Shown: positions 5,402 through 7,156 of the stretch, one piece after another | Layout: the number at the start of each line of letters is the position of its first letter | How positions within the stretch are numbered: position 1 is the first letter of the stretch | NCBI GenBank assembly: GCA_004553405.1 | Contig: SFLO01000037.1 | Span: 1 to 7,156, forward strand | Source of the DNA: Coriobacteriaceae bacterium | Lineage (GTDB): Bacteria; Actinomycetota; Coriobacteriia; Coriobacteriales; QAMH01 | Length of the DNA stretch: 7,156 nt | Direction of reading: 5' to 3' | Notes under the pieces: model-generated | Databases searched by the model: none | Told to the model about the DNA's origin: nothing | What the model saw: only the letters and a program-made list of their open reading frames with translations | Program-made: the position numbers and the translations under genes

Positions 5402-5425
5402 CAGCGCGCGCCTCAGCGCGCGCCT
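5402..5425. repeat. 12-bp tandem duplication after the lipoprotein gene
   Basis: CAGCGCGCGCCT occurs twice head to tail (5402-5413 and 5414-5425), 12 bases after the lipoprotein stop. The alternating GC runs can self-pair. It is probably a slippage product in a non-coding spacer. Confidence 0.6.
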
Positions 5426-5450
5426 CGCAGCGCATCGCAGCTTGCACAGC

Positions 5451-5487
5451 AACGGGGGTGACCGCCAAGGCGCCCCCGTTCGCGTTT
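5451..5487 (+). terminator. Hairpin terminator between the lipoprotein gene and pgk
   Basis: AACGGGGGTG at 5451-5460 pairs with CGCCCCCGTT at 5471-5480 (ten pairs, one T-G) around a ten-base loop, followed by a short TTT at 5485-5487. The stem is strong and the T-run weak. It separates the lipoprotein transcript from pgk. Confidence 0.65.
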
Positions 5488-5503
5488 AACCTCCTCGCAA
5501 CAG

Positions 5504-5521
5504 CCTCTAGAGGGCTATCCT
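5504..5521 (+). promoter_or_regulatory. Possible pgk promoter -10 with adjacent palindrome
   Basis: TATCCT at 5516-5521 is a plausible -10, about 45 bases before the pgk ATG. The perfect ten-base palindrome CCTCTAGAGG at 5504-5513 abuts it. No convincing -35 is seen at the right distance. Because a terminator precedes it, some promoter must lie between 5488 and 5550, and this is the best candidate. Confidence 0.3.
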
Positions 5522-5564
5522 TTGAGTGTTTGGCTGTATCCCCCTTGAACGAGGAGCTTGCAAC

Positions 5565-6761
5565 ATGAAGAACAAGAAGACCATCGAGGATGTGGACGTT
5601 GCCGGCAAGCGCGTGCTGGTGAGGGTCGACTTCAACGTCCCCCTGTACGAGGGCATCGTGATGGATGACACCCGCATCCGCGAGGCCCTGCCCACCCTGC
5701 GCTACCTGATCGAGCACAAGGCCCGCGTGATCATCGCAAGCCACCTCGGCCGCCCCGCAGGCGGCATGTTCGAGAGCCAGTTCTCCATGATGCCCGCGGC
5801 CATGCGCCTCATCCAGCTGCTGGGCCAGCCGGTCACCCTGCTGGGCGGCCCCATCGCAGGCGAGCAGGCGCTCTCTGCATCCTTGGCCCTCAAGGACGGC
5901 GAGGTGATGATGCTCGAGAACCTGCGCTTCAACAAGGGCGAGAAGCGCAACGACCTCGCCTTCGTGCGCAAGCTGGCCGCCCTGTGCGACATCTACGTCG
6001 ACGACGCCTTCGGCGCTTCCCACCGCGCGCACGCCTCCATCGCCGGCGTGCCGCAGTTCGTGCCCTCTGTGGGCGGCTTCCTGCTGGCCAAGGAGGTCAA
6101 CACCCTCAACAAGATGCTGGAAGACCCCAAACGCCCCTTCACCGCCATCCTCGGCGGCTCCAAGGTCTCTGACAAGATCGGCATCATCGACAACCTGATC
6201 GAGATCGCAGACACCGTCATCATCGGCGGCGCCATGTGCTTCACCTTCCTGGCGGCCCAGGGCCATTCCGTGGGCACCTCCAAGATGGAAGAGGACATGG
6301 TCGAGACCGCCAAGGGCATGCTCGAGCGCGCCAAGGCCAAGGGCGTCAGGCTCATGATCCCCACGGACGTGGTCTGCGCGGACATGTTCGCCGAAGGAGC
6401 GCGCACCCTGGTGTGCGGCGTCGACGCCATCCCCAGCGACATGATGGGCCTCGACATCGGCCCCGAGACCACCGCCGCCTACGCAGAGGTCATCGAGGCA
6501 TCCGCCACCGTGCTGTGGAACGGCCCCATGGGTGTGTTCGAGTTCCCCTCCTTCGAGGCCGGCACCAAGGGCGTGGCCCAGGCCGTGGCCGCCTGCTCCG
6601 GCGAGACGGTCATCGGCGGCGGCGACTCCGTTGCGGCCATCAAGAAGTTCGGGCTGGCAGACCAGGTCTCCTTCATCTCCACCGGCGGCGGCGCATCGAT
6701 GCAGCTGCTCGAGGGCAAGGAGCTCCCCGGCGTTGCCGCCCTCGACGACAAGGAAGTCTAG
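5565..6761 (+). CDS. pgk: Phosphoglycerate kinase
   Basis: This complete 398-residue glycolytic enzyme transfers the acyl phosphate of 1,3-bisphosphoglycerate to ADP in the cytoplasm. All hallmark segments are in order: RVDFNVP at 20-26, SHLGRP at 59-64, ENLRFNKGE at 118-126, VDDAFGASHRAHAS from 145, GGSKVSDK from 197 with the nucleotide-site Lys200, WNGPMGVFEFP from 318, GGGDS at 351-355 and STGGGAS at 372-378. Length is normal. The segment after SHLGRP (AGGMFESQFSMMPAAMRL) departs from the common KGK...SLxPVA pattern, but it lies in a variable loop and need not affect activity. The ATG at 5565 is chosen because GAGGAG sits eight bases upstream; the in-frame GTG at 5526 would add 13 atypical residues. 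tpiA begins on the next base after the stop, so the two genes form an operon. No gap gene precedes it here. Confidence 0.98.
   Translation: MKNKKTIEDVDVAGKRVLVRVDFNVPLYEGIVMDDTRIREALPTLRYLIEHKARVIIASHLGRPAGGMFESQFSMMPAAMRLIQLLGQPVTLLGGPIAGEQALSASLALKDGEVMMLENLRFNKGEKRNDLAFVRKLAALCDIYVDDAFGASHRAHASIAGVPQFVPSVGGFLLAKEVNTLNKMLEDPKRPFTAILGGSKVSDKIGIIDNLIEIADTVIIGGAMCFTFLAAQGHSVGTSKMEEDMVETAKGMLERAKAKGVRLMIPTDVVCADMFAEGARTLVCGVDAIPSDMMGLDIGPETTAAYAEVIEASATVLWNGPMGVFEFPSFEAGTKGVAQAVAACSGETVIGGGDSVAAIKKFGLADQVSFISTGGGASMQLLEGKELPGVAALDDKEV
6750..6754 (+). promoter_or_regulatory. Ribosome binding site of tpiA inside pgk
   Basis: AAGGA lies within the last pgk codons, seven bases before the ATG at 6762. 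No Shine-Dalgarno-like sequence precedes the alternative ATG at 6840, so this site decides in favour of the longer tpiA product. Confidence 0.6.
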
Positions 6762-7156
6762 ATGGGTATCTTCGACAAGCTCACCGGCGGCCCCACCAGG
6801 CGCGACCTGGGCCCCGCGCCCGCCCGCGCCCGCGTGCCCATGATCGCCGGCAACTGGAAGATGAACTGCTCGCTCGTCGAGGCGGTCAACCTCTCACAGG
6901 CCGTCTCGTACAAGTTCTACCACCCCTATGACCGCGTGGAGATCGTGCTCTGCCCGGCCTTCCCGCACCTACGCAGCGTGTGGAACGTCCTCGAGTTCGA
7001 CAAGAGCGACATCAAGCTGGGCGCGCAGGACTGCCACTGGGAGGACAAGGGCGCCTACACCGGCTGCGTGAGCGCCGAGATGGTGCGCGACACCGGCTGC
7101 GACTACTGCATCATCGGCCACAGCGAGCGCCGCGGCTACTTTGGCGAGACCGACGA
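6762..7156 (+). CDS. tpiA: Triosephosphate isomerase (3' end cut by window)
   Basis: The first 131 codons of triosephosphate isomerase are present; the gene runs off the right edge, roughly half of the usual 250 residues. The enzyme interconverts dihydroxyacetone phosphate and glyceraldehyde 3-phosphate in the cytoplasm. Visible are the N-terminal AGNWKMN at 29-35 with catalytic Lys33, CPAFPHL at 64-70, LGAQDCHWEDKGAYTG at 86-101 and IGHSERRGYFGETD at 118-131 with the electrophilic His120. The catalytic Glu and the mobile loop 6 lie beyond the window. The start abuts the pgk stop (TAG-ATG, no gap), which suggests coupled translation. The chosen start gives about 25 residues (MGIFDKLTGGPTRRDLGP...) ahead of the usual beginning of the family. 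The alternative Met27 would give a standard N-terminus but lacks a ribosome binding site. Confidence 0.97.
   Translation, partial: MGIFDKLTGGPTRRDLGPAPARARVPMIAGNWKMNCSLVEAVNLSQAVSYKFYHPYDRVEIVLCPAFPHLRSVWNVLEFDKSDIKLGAQDCHWEDKGAYTGCVSAEMVRDTGCDYCIIGHSERRGYFGETD

Noticed and set aside
4463..5452. 329-codon minus-strand frame
   Set aside because: It mirrors the lipoprotein gene. The Leu/Val/Gly-rich translation reflects the complement of acidic codons and has no recognisable domain or start site.
5235..6266. 343-codon minus-strand frame
   Set aside because: It runs antisense through pgk, whose plus-strand motifs are complete; it has no family resemblance.

Overview
The window looks like chromosomal DNA from a high-GC anaerobe. 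A member of the Coriobacteriia (the Collinsella/Olsenella/Eggerthella group) is the best guess. That rests on codon positions saturated with G/C, an oxygen-sensitive activase plus double-cubane-cluster reductase pair, Gram-positive style lipoprotein and Shine-Dalgarno signals, and a pgk-tpiA glycolytic unit. The taxon is an inference; no rRNA or other marker is present.

Layout. Positions 1-586 hold no convincing gene. They contain an intrinsic terminator (116-136) enclosed by a near-perfect 26-bp inverted repeat, then a long G/C-rich stretch up to the first gene. Positions 587-2854 carry a two-gene plus-strand unit. The first gene is an ATP-dependent acyl-CoA dehydratase-type activase with an extra C-terminal DUF3343 (Se/S carrier-like) domain. 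The second is a double-cubane-cluster reductase of the HgdD/YjiM family. A 10-bp hairpin at 2863-2897 separates this unit from a convergent minus-strand pair, a small four-helix membrane protein and a 68-residue Cro/C1-type regulator (3502 down to 2900). The pair's promoter has a TTGACA -35 and overlaps a 19-bp dyad that could be the regulator's operator.

Positions 3503-4054 are a repeat-rich intergenic region. They contain an A/T-rich cluster of four copies, in alternating orientation, of a roughly 18-bp element (3701-3807), followed by a strict 51-bp-period tandem repeat with palindromic GGCATGCC cores (3833-3993). Beyond it lie a minus-strand 94-residue tail-anchored membrane protein (4339-4055) and a divergent plus-strand SurA/PrsA-like lipoprotein (4553-5389) ending in a hairpin terminator. 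The window closes with pgk (5565-6761) and the first 131 codons of tpiA, which starts on the base after the pgk stop.

How the genes work together. The activase should hydrolyse ATP to push low-potential electrons into the [8Fe-9S] cluster of its partner for a difficult reduction whose substrate cannot be read from sequence. The membrane-protein/regulator pair looks self-regulating. Phosphoglycerate kinase and triosephosphate isomerase are core glycolysis and appear translationally coupled. The least explained parts are the activase-DUF3343 fusion and the two repeat systems at 3701-3993.
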